Shown: positions 1 to 12,673 of the stretch, in pieces | How the letters are laid out: each line of letters opens with the position of its first letter | How positions within the stretch are numbered: position 1 is the first letter of the stretch | Source: Megachile rotundata | Taxonomy: Eukaryota > Arthropoda > Insecta > Hymenoptera > Megachilidae | Length of the DNA stretch: 64,000 bases | Direction of reading: 5' to 3' | NCBI RefSeq assembly: GCF_050947335.1 | Contig: NW_027473317.1 | Span: 3,348,001-3,412,000, forward strand | The notes under the pieces: generated by a model | Databases searched by the model: none | The model's input: only the letters and a program-made list of their open reading frames with translations | What the model was told of the DNA's origin: nothing | Position numbers and translations under genes: made by a program

Positions 1-765
1 TGTGAGATTGTGATTGTATGATTTTGATTGTATGATCGTGATTGTATGATCGTGATTGTGAGATTGTGATTGTATGACTGTGATTGTATGATTGTGATTG
101 TATGATTGTGATTGTATGATTGTGATTGTATGATTGTGATTGTATGATTGTGATTGTATGATAGTAATTGTATGATTGTGATTGTATGATTGTCATTGTA
201 TGATTGCGATTGTATGATTGTGATCGTATGATTGTGATCGTGTGATTGTGATCGTATGATTGTGATCGTATGATTGTGATCGTATGATTGTGATCGTATG
301 ATTGTGATCGTATGATTGTGATCGTATGATTGTTATCGTATGATTGTGATCGTATGATTGTGATCGTATGATTGTGATCGTATGATTGTGATCGTATGAT
401 TGTGATGGTATGATTGTGATTGTATGATTGTGATTGTATGATTGTGATTGTATGATTGTGATTGTATGATTGTGATTGTATGATTGTGATTTATGATTGT
501 GATTGTATGATTGTGATTGTGAGATTGTGATTGTATGATCGTGATTGTGAGATTGTGATTGTATGATTGTGATTGTATGATTGTGATCGTATGATTGTGA
601 TCGTATGATTGTGATCGTATGATTGTGATTGTATGATTGTGTTTGCATGATTGTGATTGTGTGATTGTGATTGCGTGATTGTGATTGTATGATTGTGATT
701 GTATGATTGTGATTGTATGATTGTGATTGTATGATCGTGATTGTATGATCGTGATTGTGAGATTG
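1..765. repeat. Higher-order block, first copy of a ~1.6 kb repeat
   Basis: The order of variants matches 1610-2346: TGTGAGATTG, GATTTTG, paired GATCGTG units, GACTG, GATAGTAATTG, GTCATTG, a 13-unit GATCG run ending in GATGG, the 13-bp unit, then GTGTTTGCATG. The offset is 1609 bp at the left end and 1581 bp at the right, a difference of exactly two units. The left end is cut by the window edge. Confidence 0.85.
218..410. repeat. GATCG run, 13 units
   Basis: TCG every 14 bp from 224 to 392, including one GTTATCG unit (near 335), closed by a GATGG unit at 405. Each unit holds a GATC site. Confidence 0.9.
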
Positions 766-1609
766 TGATTGTATGATTGTGATTGTATGATAGTGATTGT
801 ATGATTGTTTCTGTATGATTGTGATTGTATGATTGCGATTGTATGATTATGATTGTATGATAGTGATTGTATGATTGTGATTGTGTGATTGTGATTGTGA
901 GATTGTGATTGTATGATCGTGATTGTATGATCGTGATTGTGAGATTGTGATTGTATGATTGTGATTGTATGATTGTGATCGTATGATTGTGATCGTATGA
1001 TTGTGATCGTATGATTGTGATTGTATGATTGTGTTTGCATGATTGTGATTGTGTGATTGTGATTGCGTTATTGTGATTGTATGATTGTGATTGTATGATT
1101 GTGATTGTATGATTGTGATTGTATGATTGTGATTGTATGATTGCGATTGTATGATTGTGATTGTATGATTGTGATTGTATGATTGCGATTCTTTGATTGC
1201 GATTCTTTGATTGCGATTGTATGATTGTGATTGTATGATTGTGATTGTATGATTGTGATTGTATGAACGTGATTGTATGATCGTGATTGTGAGATTGTGA
1301 TTGTATGATTGTGATTATATGATTGTGATCGTATGATTGTGATTCTTTGATTGCGATTGTATGATTGTGATTGTATGATTGTGATTGTATGATTGTGATT
1401 GTATGATTGTGATTGTATGATTGTGATTGTATGATTGCGATTGTATGATTGTGATTGTATGATTGTGATTGTATGATTGTGATCGTATGATTGCCATTCT
1501 TTGATTGCGATTGTATGATTGTTTCTGTATGATTGTAATTGTATGATTGCGATTGTATGATTATGATTGTATGATTGTGATTGTATGATTGTGGTTGTGT
1601 GATTGTGAT
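766..1609. repeat. Mixed 14-bp satellite between the two ~1.6 kb blocks
   Basis: Variant units include GTTTCTG near 808 and 1520, GCG units, GATTCTTTG near 1190, 1200, 1345 and 1498, and paired GATCGTG units. There is no 13-bp unit here and no gene. It is the spacer part of the ~1.6 kb repeat period. Confidence 0.85.
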
Positions 1610-2346
1610 TGTGAGATTGTGATTGTATGATTTTGATTGTATGATCGTGATTGTATGATCGTGATTGTGAGATTGTGATTGTATGACTGTGATTGTATGA
1701 TTGTGATTGTATGATTGTGATTGTATGATTGTGATTGTATGATTGTGATTGTATGATAGTAATTGTATGATTGTGATTGTATGATTGTCATTGTATGATT
1801 GCGATTGTATGATTGTGATCGTATGATTGTGATCGTGTGATTGTGATCGTATGATTGTGATCGTATGATTGTGATCGTATGATTGTGATCGTATGATTGT
1901 GATCGTATGATTGTGATCGTATGATTGTTATCGTATGATTGTGATCGTATGATTGTGATCGTATGATTGTGATCGTATGATTGTGATCGTATGATTGTGA
2001 TGGTATGATTGTGATTGTATGATTGTGATTGTATGATTGTGATTGTATGATTGTGATTGTATGATTGTGATTTATGATTGTGATTGTATGATTGTGATTG
2101 TGAGATTGTGATTGTATGATCGTGATTGTGAGATTGTGATTGTATGATTGTGATTGTATGATTGTGATCGTATGATTGTGATCGTATGATTGTGATCGTA
2201 TGATTGTGATTGTATGATTGTGTTTGCATGATTGTGATTGTGTGATTGTGATTGCGTGATTGTGATTGTATGATTGTGATTGTATGATTGTGATTGTATG
2301 ATTGTGATTGTATGATCGTGATTGTATGATCGTGATTGTGAGATTG
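1610..2346. repeat. Higher-order block, second copy of the ~1.6 kb repeat
   Basis: It repeats the variant order of 1-765. Its right part, from about 2115, is also the start of the 7.16 kb HOR, so two HOR families overlap here. Confidence 0.85.
1814..2004. repeat. GATCG run, 13 units
   Basis: Counterpart of 218-410: TCG from 1819 to 1987, closed by GATGG. The GTTATCG unit is present. Confidence 0.9.
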
Positions 2347-3053
2347 TGATTGTATGATTGTGATTGTGTGATTGTGATTGTATGATTGTGATTGTATGAT
2401 TGTGATTGCATGATTGTGACTGTATGATTGTGATTGTATGATTGTGATTTATGATTGTGATTGTATGATTCTGATTGTATGATTGTGATTGTATGATAGT
2501 GATTGTATGATCGTTTCTGTATGATTGTGATTGTATGATTGCGATTGTATGATTATGATTGTATGATTGTGATTGTATGATTGTGATTGTGTGATTGTGA
2601 TTGTGAGATTGTGATTGTATGATTTTTATTGTATGATCGTGATTGTATGATCGTGATTGTGAGATTGTGATTGTATGATTGTGATTGTATGATTGTGATT
2701 GTATGATTGTGATTGTATGATTGTGATTGTATGATTGTGATTGTATGATTGTGATTGTATGATAGTAATTGTATGACTGTGATTGTATGATTGTCATTGT
2801 ATGATTGTGATCGTATGATTGTGATCGTATGATTGTGATCGTATGATTGTGATCGTATGATTGTGATCGTATGATTGTGATCGTACGATTGTGATCGTAT
2901 GATTGTGATCGTATGATTGTGATGGTATGATTGTGATCGTATGATTGTGATCGTATGATTGTGATGGTATGATTGTGATTGTATGATTGTGATTGTATGA
3001 TTGTGATTGTATGATTGTGATCGTATGATTGTGATCGTATGATTGTGATTCTT

Positions 3054-3240
3054 TGATTGCGATTGTATGATTGCGATTGTAGGATTGCGATTGTATGATT
3101 GCGATTGTATGATTGCGATTGTATGATTGCGATTGTATGATTGCGATTGTATGATTGCGATTGTATGATTGCGATTGTATGATTGCGATTGTATGATTGC
3201 GATTGTATGATTGCGATTGTATGATTGCGATTGTATGATT
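3054..3240. repeat. GCG run, 13 units
   Basis: GCG recurs every 14 bp from 3059 to 3227, opening directly after GATTCTTTG. The third unit is preceded by TAGGATTG. The right end reverts to GTG units. Confidence 0.93.
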
Positions 3241-4594
3241 GTGATTGTATGATTGTGATTGTATGATTGTGATTGTATGATTGTGATTGTATGATTGTGA
3301 TTGTATGATCGTGATTGTATGATCGTGATTGTGAGATTGTGATTGTATGATTGTGATTGTATGATTCTGATCGTATGATTGTGATCGTATGATTGTGATC
3401 GTATGATTGTGATTGTATGATTGTGTTTGCATGATTGTGATTGTGTGATTGTGATTGCGTGATTGTGATTGTATGATTGTGATTGTATGATTGTGATTGT
3501 ATGATTGTGATTGTATGATTGCGATTGTATGATTGTGATTGTATGATTGTGATTGTATGATTGTGATCGTATGATTGCGATTCTTTGATTGCGATTGTAT
3601 GATTGTGATTGTATGATTATGATTGTATGATTGTGATTGTATGATTGTGATTGTATGATTGTGATTGTATGATCGTGATTGTATGATCGTGATTGTGAGA
3701 TTGTGATTGTATGATTGTGATTGTATGATTGTGATTGTATGATTGTGATTGTATGATTGTGATTGCATGATTGTGACTGTATGATTGTGATTGTATGATT
3801 GTGATTTATGATTGTGATTGTATGATTCTGATTGTATGATTGTGATTGTATGATAGTGATTGTATGATTGTTTCTGTATGATTGTGATTGTATGATTGCG
3901 ATTGTATGATTATGATTGTATGATTGTGATTGTATGATTGTGATTGTGTGATTGTGATTGTGAGATTGTGATTGTATGATTTTGATTGTATGATCGTGAT
4001 TGTATGATCGTGATTGTGAGATTGTGATTGTATGATTGTGATTGTATGATTGTGATTGTATGATTGTGATTGTATGATTGTGATTGTATGATTGTGATTG
4101 TATGATTGTGATTGTATGATAGTGATTGTATGATTGTGGTTGTATGATTGTGATTGTATGATTGTGATCGTATGATTGTGATCGTATGATTGTGATTGTA
4201 TGATTGTGATTGTATGATTGTGTTTGCATGATTGTGATTGTGTGATTGTGATTGCGTGATTGTGACTGTATGATTGTGATTGTATGATTGTGATTTATGA
4301 TTGTGATTGTATGATTCTGATTGTATGATTGTGATTGTATGATAGTGATTGTATGATTGTTTCTGTATGATTGTGATTGTATGATTGCGATTGTATGATT
4401 ATGATTGTATGATTGTGATTGTATGTTTGTGATTGTATGATTGTGATTGTATGATTGTGATTGTATGATTGTGATCGTATGATTGTGACTGTAAGTTTGT
4501 GACTGTGTGATTGCGATTGTATGATTGTGACTGTATGATTGTGATTGTATGATTGTCATTGTATGATTGTGATTGTATGATTATGATTGTATGA

Positions 4595-5510
4595 TCGCGA
4601 TTGTATGATTGTGATTGTGTGATTGTGATTGTATGATTTTGATTGTATGATTGTGATTGTATGATTTTGATTGTATGATTGTGATTGTATGATTGTGATT
4701 GTATGATTGTGATCGTATGATTGTGATTGTAAGATTGTGATTGTGTGATTGCGATTGTATGATTGTGACTGTATGATTGTTATTGTATGATTGTCATTGT
4801 ATGATTGTGATTGTATGATTATGATTGTATGATTGTGATTGTATGATTGTGATCGTGTGATTGTGATTGTATGATTTTCATTGTATGATTGTGGTTGTAT
4901 AATTAAGGTTGTATGATTGTTACTGTATGATTGTGATTGTATGATTGCGATTGTATGATTGTGATTGTATGATTGTGATTGTGTGATTGTGATTGTGAGA
5001 TTGTGATTGTATGATTTTTATTGTTTGATTGTGATTGTATGATTATGATCGTATGATTGTGATTGTATGATTGTGATTGTATGATTGTGATTGTATGATT
5101 GTCATTGTATGATTGTGATTGTATGATTGTGATTGTATGATTGTGATTGTATGATTGTGATTGTATGATTGTGATTGTATGATTGTGATTGTATGATTGT
5201 GATTGTATGATTGTGATTGTCAGATTGTGATTGTATGATTGTGATTGTATGATTGTGATTGTATGATTGTGATTGTATGATTGTGATTGTATGATTGTGA
5301 TTGTATGATTGTGATTGTATGATTGTGATTGTGAGATTGTGATTGTATGATTGTGATTGTGTGATTGTTATTGTATGATTGTGATTGTATGATTGTGATT
5401 CTTTCATTGCGATTGTATGATTGTGATTGTATGATTGTGATTGTATGATTGTGATTGTATGATTGTGATTGTATGATTGTGATCGTATGATTGTGGTTGT
5501 ATAATTAAGG
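4595..5510. repeat. TCGCGA to TAATTAAGG block, long form
   Basis: This block has an extra TAATTAAGG at 4900, 305 bp after TCGCGA, and the usual one at 5502, 907 bp after. The usual distance is 711-809 bp, and every observed distance leaves remainder 11 on division by 14. It holds GTAAGATTG, GTTATTG, GTCATTG, GATTTTCATTG, GTCAGATTG and GATTCTTTCATTG variants. Confidence 0.85.
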
Positions 5511-8500
5511 TTGTATGATTGTTTCTGTATGATTGTGATTGTATGATTGCGATTGTATGATTGTGATTGTATGATTGCGATTATATGACTGTGATCGTAT
5601 GATTGTGATTGTATGATTGTGATTGTATGATTGTGATTGTATGACTGTGATTGTATGATTGTCATTGTATGATTGTGATTGTATGATTGTGATCGTATGA
5701 TTGTGATCGTATGATTGTGATCGTATGATTGTGATCGTATGATTGTGATCGTATGATTGTGATCGTATGATTGTGATCGTATGATTGTGATCGTATGATT
5801 GCGATGGTATGATTGTGATCGTATGATTGTGATCGTATGATTGTGATCGTATGATTGTGATGGTATGATTGTGATTGAATGATTGTGATTGTATGATTGC
5901 GATTGTATGATTATGATTGTATGATAGTGATTGTATGATTGTGATTGTGTGATTGTGATTGTGAGATTGTGATTGTATGATCGTGATTGTATGATCGTGA
6001 TTGTGAGATTGTGATTGTATGATTGTGATTGTATGATTGTGATCGTATGATTGTGATCGCATGATTGTGATCGTATGATTGTGATTGTATGATTGTGTTT
6101 GCGTGATTGTGATTGTGTGATTGTGATTGCGTGATTGTGATTGTATGATTGTGATTGTATGATTGTGATTGTATGATTGTGATTGTATGATTGCGATTGT
6201 ATGATTGCGATTGTATGATTGTGATTGTATGATTGTGATCGTATGATTGCGATTCTTTGATTGCGATTGTATGATTGTGATTGTATGATTGTGATTGTAT
6301 GATTGTGATTGTATGATCGTGATTGTATGATCGTGATTGTGAGATTGTGATTGTATGATTGTGATTGTATGATTGTGATTGTATGATTGTGATTGTATGA
6401 TTGTGATTGTATGATTGTGATTGCATGATTGTGACTGTATGATTGTGATTGTATGATTGTGATTTATGATTGTGATTGTATGATTCTGATTGTATGATTG
6501 TGATTGTATGATAGTGATTGTATGATCGTTTCTGTATGATTGTGATTGTATGATTGCGATTGTATGATTATGATTGTATGATTGTGATTGTATGATTGTG
6601 ATTGTGTGATTGTGATTGTGAGATTGTGATTGTATGATTTTTATTGTATGATCGTGATTGTATGATCGTGATTGTGAGATTGTGATTGTATGATTGTGAT
6701 TGTATGATTGTGATTGTATGATTGTGATTGTATGATTGTGATTGTATGACTGTGATTGTATGATTGTCATTGTATGATTGTGATTGTATGATTGTGATCG
6801 TATGATTGTGATCGCATGATTGTGATCGTATGATTGTGATCGTATGATTGTGATCGTATGATTGTGATCGTATGATTGTGATTGTATGATTGTGTTTGCA
6901 TGATTGTGATTGTGTGATTGTGATTGCGTGATTGTGATTGTATGATTGTAATTGTATGATTGTGATTGTATGATTGTGATTGTATGATTGCGATTGTATG
7001 ATTGTGATTGTATGATTGTGATTGTATGATTGTGATCGTATGATTGCGATTCTTTGATTGCGATTGTATGATTGTGATTGTATGATTGTGATTGTATGAT
7101 AGTGATTGTATGATCGTGATTGTATGATCGTGATTGTGAGATTGTGATTGTATGATTGTGATTGTATGATTGTGATTGTATGATTGTGATTGTATGATTG
7201 TGATTGTATGATTGTGATTGTATGATTGTGATTGTATGACTGTGATTGTATGATTGTGATTGTATGATTGTGATTGTATGATTGTGATTGTATGATTGCG
7301 ATTGTATGATTGTGATTGTCAGATTGTTATTGTATGATTGTGATTGTATGATTGTGATTGTATGATTGTGATTGTATGATTGTGATTGTATGATTGTGAT
7401 TGTGAGATTGTGATTGTATGATTGTGATTGTGTGATTGTTATTGTATGATTGTGATTGTATGATTGTGATTCTTTCATTGCGATTGTATGATTGTGATTG
7501 TATGATTGTGATTGTATGATTGTGATTGTATGATTGTGATTGTATGATTGTGATCGTATGATTGTGGTTGTATAATTAAGGTTGTATGATTGTTTCTGTA
7601 TGATTGTGATTGTATGATTGCGATTGTATGATTGTGATTGTATGATTGTGATTATATGATTGTGATCGTATGATTGTGATTCTTTGATTGCGATTGTATG
7701 ATTGTGATTGTATGATTGTGATTGTATGATTGTGATTGTATGATTGCGATTGTATGATTGTGATTGTATGATTGTGATTGTATGATTGTGATCGTATGAT
7801 TGCGATTCTTTCATTGCGATTGTATGATTGTGATTGTATGATTGTGATTGTATGATTGTGATTGTATGATCGTGATTGTATGATCGTGATTGTGAGATTG
7901 TGATTGTATGATTGTGATTGTATGATTGTGATTGTATGATTGTGATTGCATGATTGTGACTGTATGATTGTGATTGTATGATTGTGATTTATGATTGTGA
8001 TTGTATGATTCTGATTGTATGATTGTGATTGTATGATAGTGATTGTATGATTGTTTCTGTATGATTGTAATTGTATGATTGCGATTGTATGATTATGATT
8101 GTATGATTGTGATTGTGTGATTGTGATTGTGAGATTGTGATTGTATGATTTTGATTGTATGATCGTGATTGTATGATCGTGATTGTGAGATTGTGATTGT
8201 ATGACTGTGATTGTATGATTGTGATTGTATGATTGTGATTGTATGATTGTGATTGTATGATTGTGATTGTATGATAGTAATTGTATGATTGTGATTGTAT
8301 GATTGTCATTGTATGATTGTGATTGTATGATTGTGATCGTATGATTGTGATCGTGTGATTGTGATCGTATGATTGTGATCGTATGATTGTGATCGTATGA
8401 TTGTGATCGTATGATTGTGATCGTATGATTGTTATCGTATGATTGTGATCGTATGATTGTGATCGTATGATTGTGATCGTATGATTGTGATGGTATGATT

Positions 8501-8579
8501 GTGATTGTATGATTGTGATTGTATGATTGTGATTGTATGATTGTGATTGTATGATTGTGATCGTATGATTGTGATTCTT

Positions 8580-8660
8580 TGATTGCGATTGTATGATTGC
8601 GATTGTATGATTGCGATTGTATGATTGCGATTGTATGATTGCGATTGTATGATTGGGATT
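8580..8660. repeat. GCG run, 5 units
   Basis: GCG at 8585 to 8641, then one GGG unit at 8655 (GATTGGGATTG). It opens after GATTCTTTG. Confidence 0.92.
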
Positions 8661-10216
8661 GTATGATTGTGATTGTATGATTGTGATTGTATGATTGTGA
8701 TTGTATGATTGTGATTGTGTGATTGTGATTGTATGATAGTGATTGTATGATTGTGATTGTATGATTGTGATTGTATGATTGTGATTGTATGATTGTGATT
8801 GTATGATTGTGATTGTATGATTGTGATTGTATGATTGTGATCGTATGATTGTGATCGTATGATTGTGATCGTATGATTGTGGTCGTATGATTGTGATCGT
8901 ATGATTGTGATCGTATGATTGTGATCGTATGATTGTGATCGTATGATTGTGATCGTATGATTGTGACTGTATGATTGTGATTGTATGATTGTGATTGTGT
9001 GATTGTGATTGTATGATTGTGATTGTATGATTGTGATTGTATGATTGTGATTGTATGATTGTGATTGTACGATTGTGATTGCATGATTGTGATTGTATGA
9101 TTGTGATTGTATGATTGTGATTGTATGATTGTGATTGTATGATAGTGATTGTATGATTGTTTCTGTATGATTGTGATTGTATGATTGCGATTGTATGATT
9201 ATGATTGTATGATAGTGATTGTATGATTGTGATTGTGTGATTGTGATTGTGAGATTGTGATATTATGATCGTGATTTTATGATCGTGATTGTGAGATTGT
9301 GATTGTATGATTGTGATTGTATGATTGTGATCGTATGATTGTGATCGTATGATTGTGATCGTATGATTGTGATTGTATGATTGTGTTTGCATGATTGTGA
9401 TTGTGTGATTGTGATTGCGTGATTGTGATTGTATGATTGTGATTGTATGATTGTGATTGTATGATTGTGATTGTATGATCGTGATTGTATGATCGTGATT
9501 GTGAGATTGTGATTGTATGATTGTGATTGTATGATTGTGATTGTATGATTGTGATTGTATGATTGTGATTGCATGATTGTGACTGTATGATTGTGATTGT
9601 ATGATTGTGATTTATGATTGTGATTGTATGATTCTGATTGTATGATTGTGATTGTATGATAGTGATTGTATGATCGTTTCTGTATGATTGTGATTGTATG
9701 ATTGCGATTGTATGATTATGATTGTATGATTGTGATTGTATGATTGTGATTGTGTGATTGTGATTGTGAGATTGTGATTGTATGATTTTTATTGTATGAT
9801 CGTGATTGTATGATCGTGATTGTGAGATTGTGATTGTATGATTGTGATTGTATGATTGTGATTGTATGATTGTGATTGTATGATTGTGATTGTATGATTG
9901 TGATTGTATGATTGTGATTGTATGATAGTAATTGTATGACTGTGATTGTATGATTGTCATTGTATGATTGTGATCGTATGATTGTGATCGTATGATTGTG
10001 ATCGTATGATTGTGATCGTATGATTGTGATCGTATGATTGTGATCGTATGATTGTGATCGTATGATTGTGATCGTATGATTGTGATGGTATGATTGTGAT
10101 CGTATGATTGTGATCGTATGATTGTGATGGTATGATTGTGATTGTATGATTGTGATTGTATGATTGTGATTGTATGATTGTGATCGTATGATTGTGATCG
10201 TATGATTGTGATTCTT

Positions 10217-10403
10217 TGATTGCGATTGTATGATTGCGATTGTAGGATTGCGATTGTATGATTGCGATTGTATGATTGCGATTGTATGATTGCGATTGTA
10301 TGATTGCGATTGTATGATTGCGATTGTATGATTGCGATTGTATGATTGCGATTGTATGATTGCGATTGTATGATTGCGATTGTATGATTGCGATTGTATG
10401 ATT
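10217..10403. repeat. GCG run, 13 units (HOR copy 2)
   Basis: Counterpart of 3054-3240 at +7163 bp, with the same unit count and the same TAGGATTG unit. Confidence 0.93.
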
Positions 10404-11757
10404 GTGATTGTATGATTGTGATTGTATGATTGTGATTGTATGATTGTGATTGTATGATTGTGATTGTATGATCGTGATTGTATGATCGTGATTGTGAGAT
10501 TGTGATTGTATGATTGTGATTGTATGATTCTGATCGTATGATTGTGATCGTATGATTGTGATCGTATGATTGTGATTGTATGATTGTGTTTGCATGATTG
10601 TGATTGTGTGATTGTGATTGCGTGATTGTGATTGTATGATTGTGATTGTATGATTGTGATTGTATGATTGTGATTGTATGATTGCGATTGTATGATTGTG
10701 ATTGTATGATTGTGATTGTATGATTGTGATCGTATGATTGCGATTCTTTGATTGCGATTGTATGATTGTGATTGTATGATTATGATTGTATGATTGTGAT
10801 TGTATGATTGTGATTGTATGATTGTGATTGTATGATCGTGATTGTATGATCGTGATTGTGAGATTGTGATTGTATGATTGTGATTGTATGATTGTGATTG
10901 TATGATTGTGATTGTATGATTGTGATTGCATGATTGTGACTGTATGATTGTGATTGTATGATTGTGATTTATGATTGTGATTGTATGATTTTGATTGTAT
11001 GATTGTGATTGTATTATAGTGATTGTATGATTGTTTCTGTATGATTGTGATTGTATGATTGCGATTGTATGATTATGATTGTATGATTGTGATTGTATGA
11101 TTGTGATTGTGTGATTGTGATTGTGAGATTGTGATTGTATGATTTTGATTGTATGATCGTGATTGTATGATCGTGATTGTGAGATTGTGATTGTATGATT
11201 GTGATTGTATGATTGTGATTGTATGATTGTGATTGTATGATTGTGATTGTATGATTGTGATTGTATGATTGTGATTGTATGATAGTGATTGTATGATTGT
11301 GGTTGTATGATTGTGATTGTATGATTGTGATCGTATGATTGTGATCGTATGATTGTGATTGTATGATTGTGATTGTATGATTGTGTTTGCATGATTGTGA
11401 TTGTGTGATTGTGATTGCGTGATTGTGACTGTATGATTGTGATTGTATGATTGTGATTTATGATTGTGATTGTATGATTCTGATTGTATGATTGTGATTG
11501 TATGATAGTGATTGTATGATTGTTTCTGTATGATTGTGATTGTATGATTGCGATTGTATGATTATGATTGTATGATTGTGATTGTATGTTTGTGATTGTA
11601 TGATTGTGATTGTATGATTGTGATTGTATGATTGTGATCGTATGATTGTGACTGTAAGTTTGTGACTGTGTGATTGCGATTGTATGATTGTGACTGTATG
11701 ATTGTGATTGTATGATTGTCATTGTATGATTGTGATTGTATGATTATGATTGTATGA

Positions 11758-12673
11758 TCGCGATTGTATGATTGTGATTGTGTGATTGTGATTGTATGAT
11801 TTTGATTGTATGATTGTGATTGTATGATTTTGATTGTATGATTGTGATTGTATGATTGTGATTGTATGATTGTGATCGTATGATTGTGATTGTAAGATTG
11901 TGATTGTGTGATTGCGATTGTATGATTGTGACTGTATGATTGTTATTGTATGATTGTCATTGTATGATTGTGATTGTATGATTATGATTGTATGATTGTG
12001 ATTGTATGATTGTGATCGTGTGATTGTGATTGTATGATTTTCATTGTATGATTGTGGTTGTATAATTAAGGTTGTATGATTGTTACTGTATGATTGTGAT
12101 TGTATGATTGCGATTGTATGATTGTGATTGTATGATTGTGATTGTGTGATTGTGATTGTGAGATTGTGATTGTATGATTTTTATTGTTTGATTGTGATTG
12201 TATGATTATGATCGTATGATTGTGATTGTATGATTGTGATTGTATGATTGTGATTGTATGATTGTCATTGTATGATTGTGATTGTATGATTGTGATTGTA
12301 TGATTGTGATTGTATGATTGTGATTGTATGATTGTGATTGTATGATTGTGATTGTATGATTGTGATTGTATGATTGTGATTGTCAGATTGTGATTGTATG
12401 ATTGTGATTGTATGATTGTGATTGTATGATTGTGATTGTATGATTGTGATTGTATGATTGTGATTGTATGATTGTGATTGTATGATTGTGATTGTGAGAT
12501 TGTGATTGTATGATTGTGATTGTGTGATTGTTATTGTATGATTGTGATTGTATGATTGTGATTCTTTCATTGCGATTGTATGATTGTGATTGTATGATTG
12601 TGATTGTATGATTGTGATTGTATGATTGTGATTGTATGATTGTGATCGTATGATTGTGGTTGTATAATTAAGG
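11758..12673. repeat. TCGCGA to TAATTAAGG block, long form (HOR copy 2)
   Basis: An exact positional copy of 4595-5510 at +7163 bp, including the extra TAATTAAGG at 12063. Confidence 0.85.

Larger units (their letters stand above)
2115..9277. repeat. 7.16 kb higher-order repeat, copy 1
   Basis: Markers recur exactly 7163 bp downstream: GTTTGC 2222 and 9385; 13-bp units 2446, 3803, 4292 and 6461 against 9609, 10966, 11455 and 13624; TCGCGA 4595 and 11758; TAATTAAGG 4900/5502 and 12063/12665. The period is 507 units of 14 bp plus 5 of 13 bp, 512 units in all. Copy 2 is longer by one unit between 6461 and 7986 and by three more between 7986 and 9392. The left junction, near 2100-2120, was placed where the match to 9250-9280 breaks down. 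Exact ends are approximate. Confidence 0.92.

Noticed and set aside
4891..4920. TATAATTAAGG as a promoter (-10 or TATA box)
   Set aside because: It is one diverged repeat unit copied 20 times with its block. There is no downstream gene and no partner element.
5505..7814. A 769-codon minus-strand open frame, the longest of many
   Set aside because: It is a pure 14-residue repeat caused by a stop-free 14-bp unit. The other two minus frames are open in the same way, the start codon comes from a chance variant unit, and no domain or signal peptide is visible.
2553..11722. Two nearly identical 668-codon frames (2553-4559 and 9716-11722) as a duplicated gene
   Set aside because: They mirror the 7163-bp HOR. 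The identity is that of the DNA repeat. There is no sign that the protein frame is favoured, since overlapping frames are equally open.
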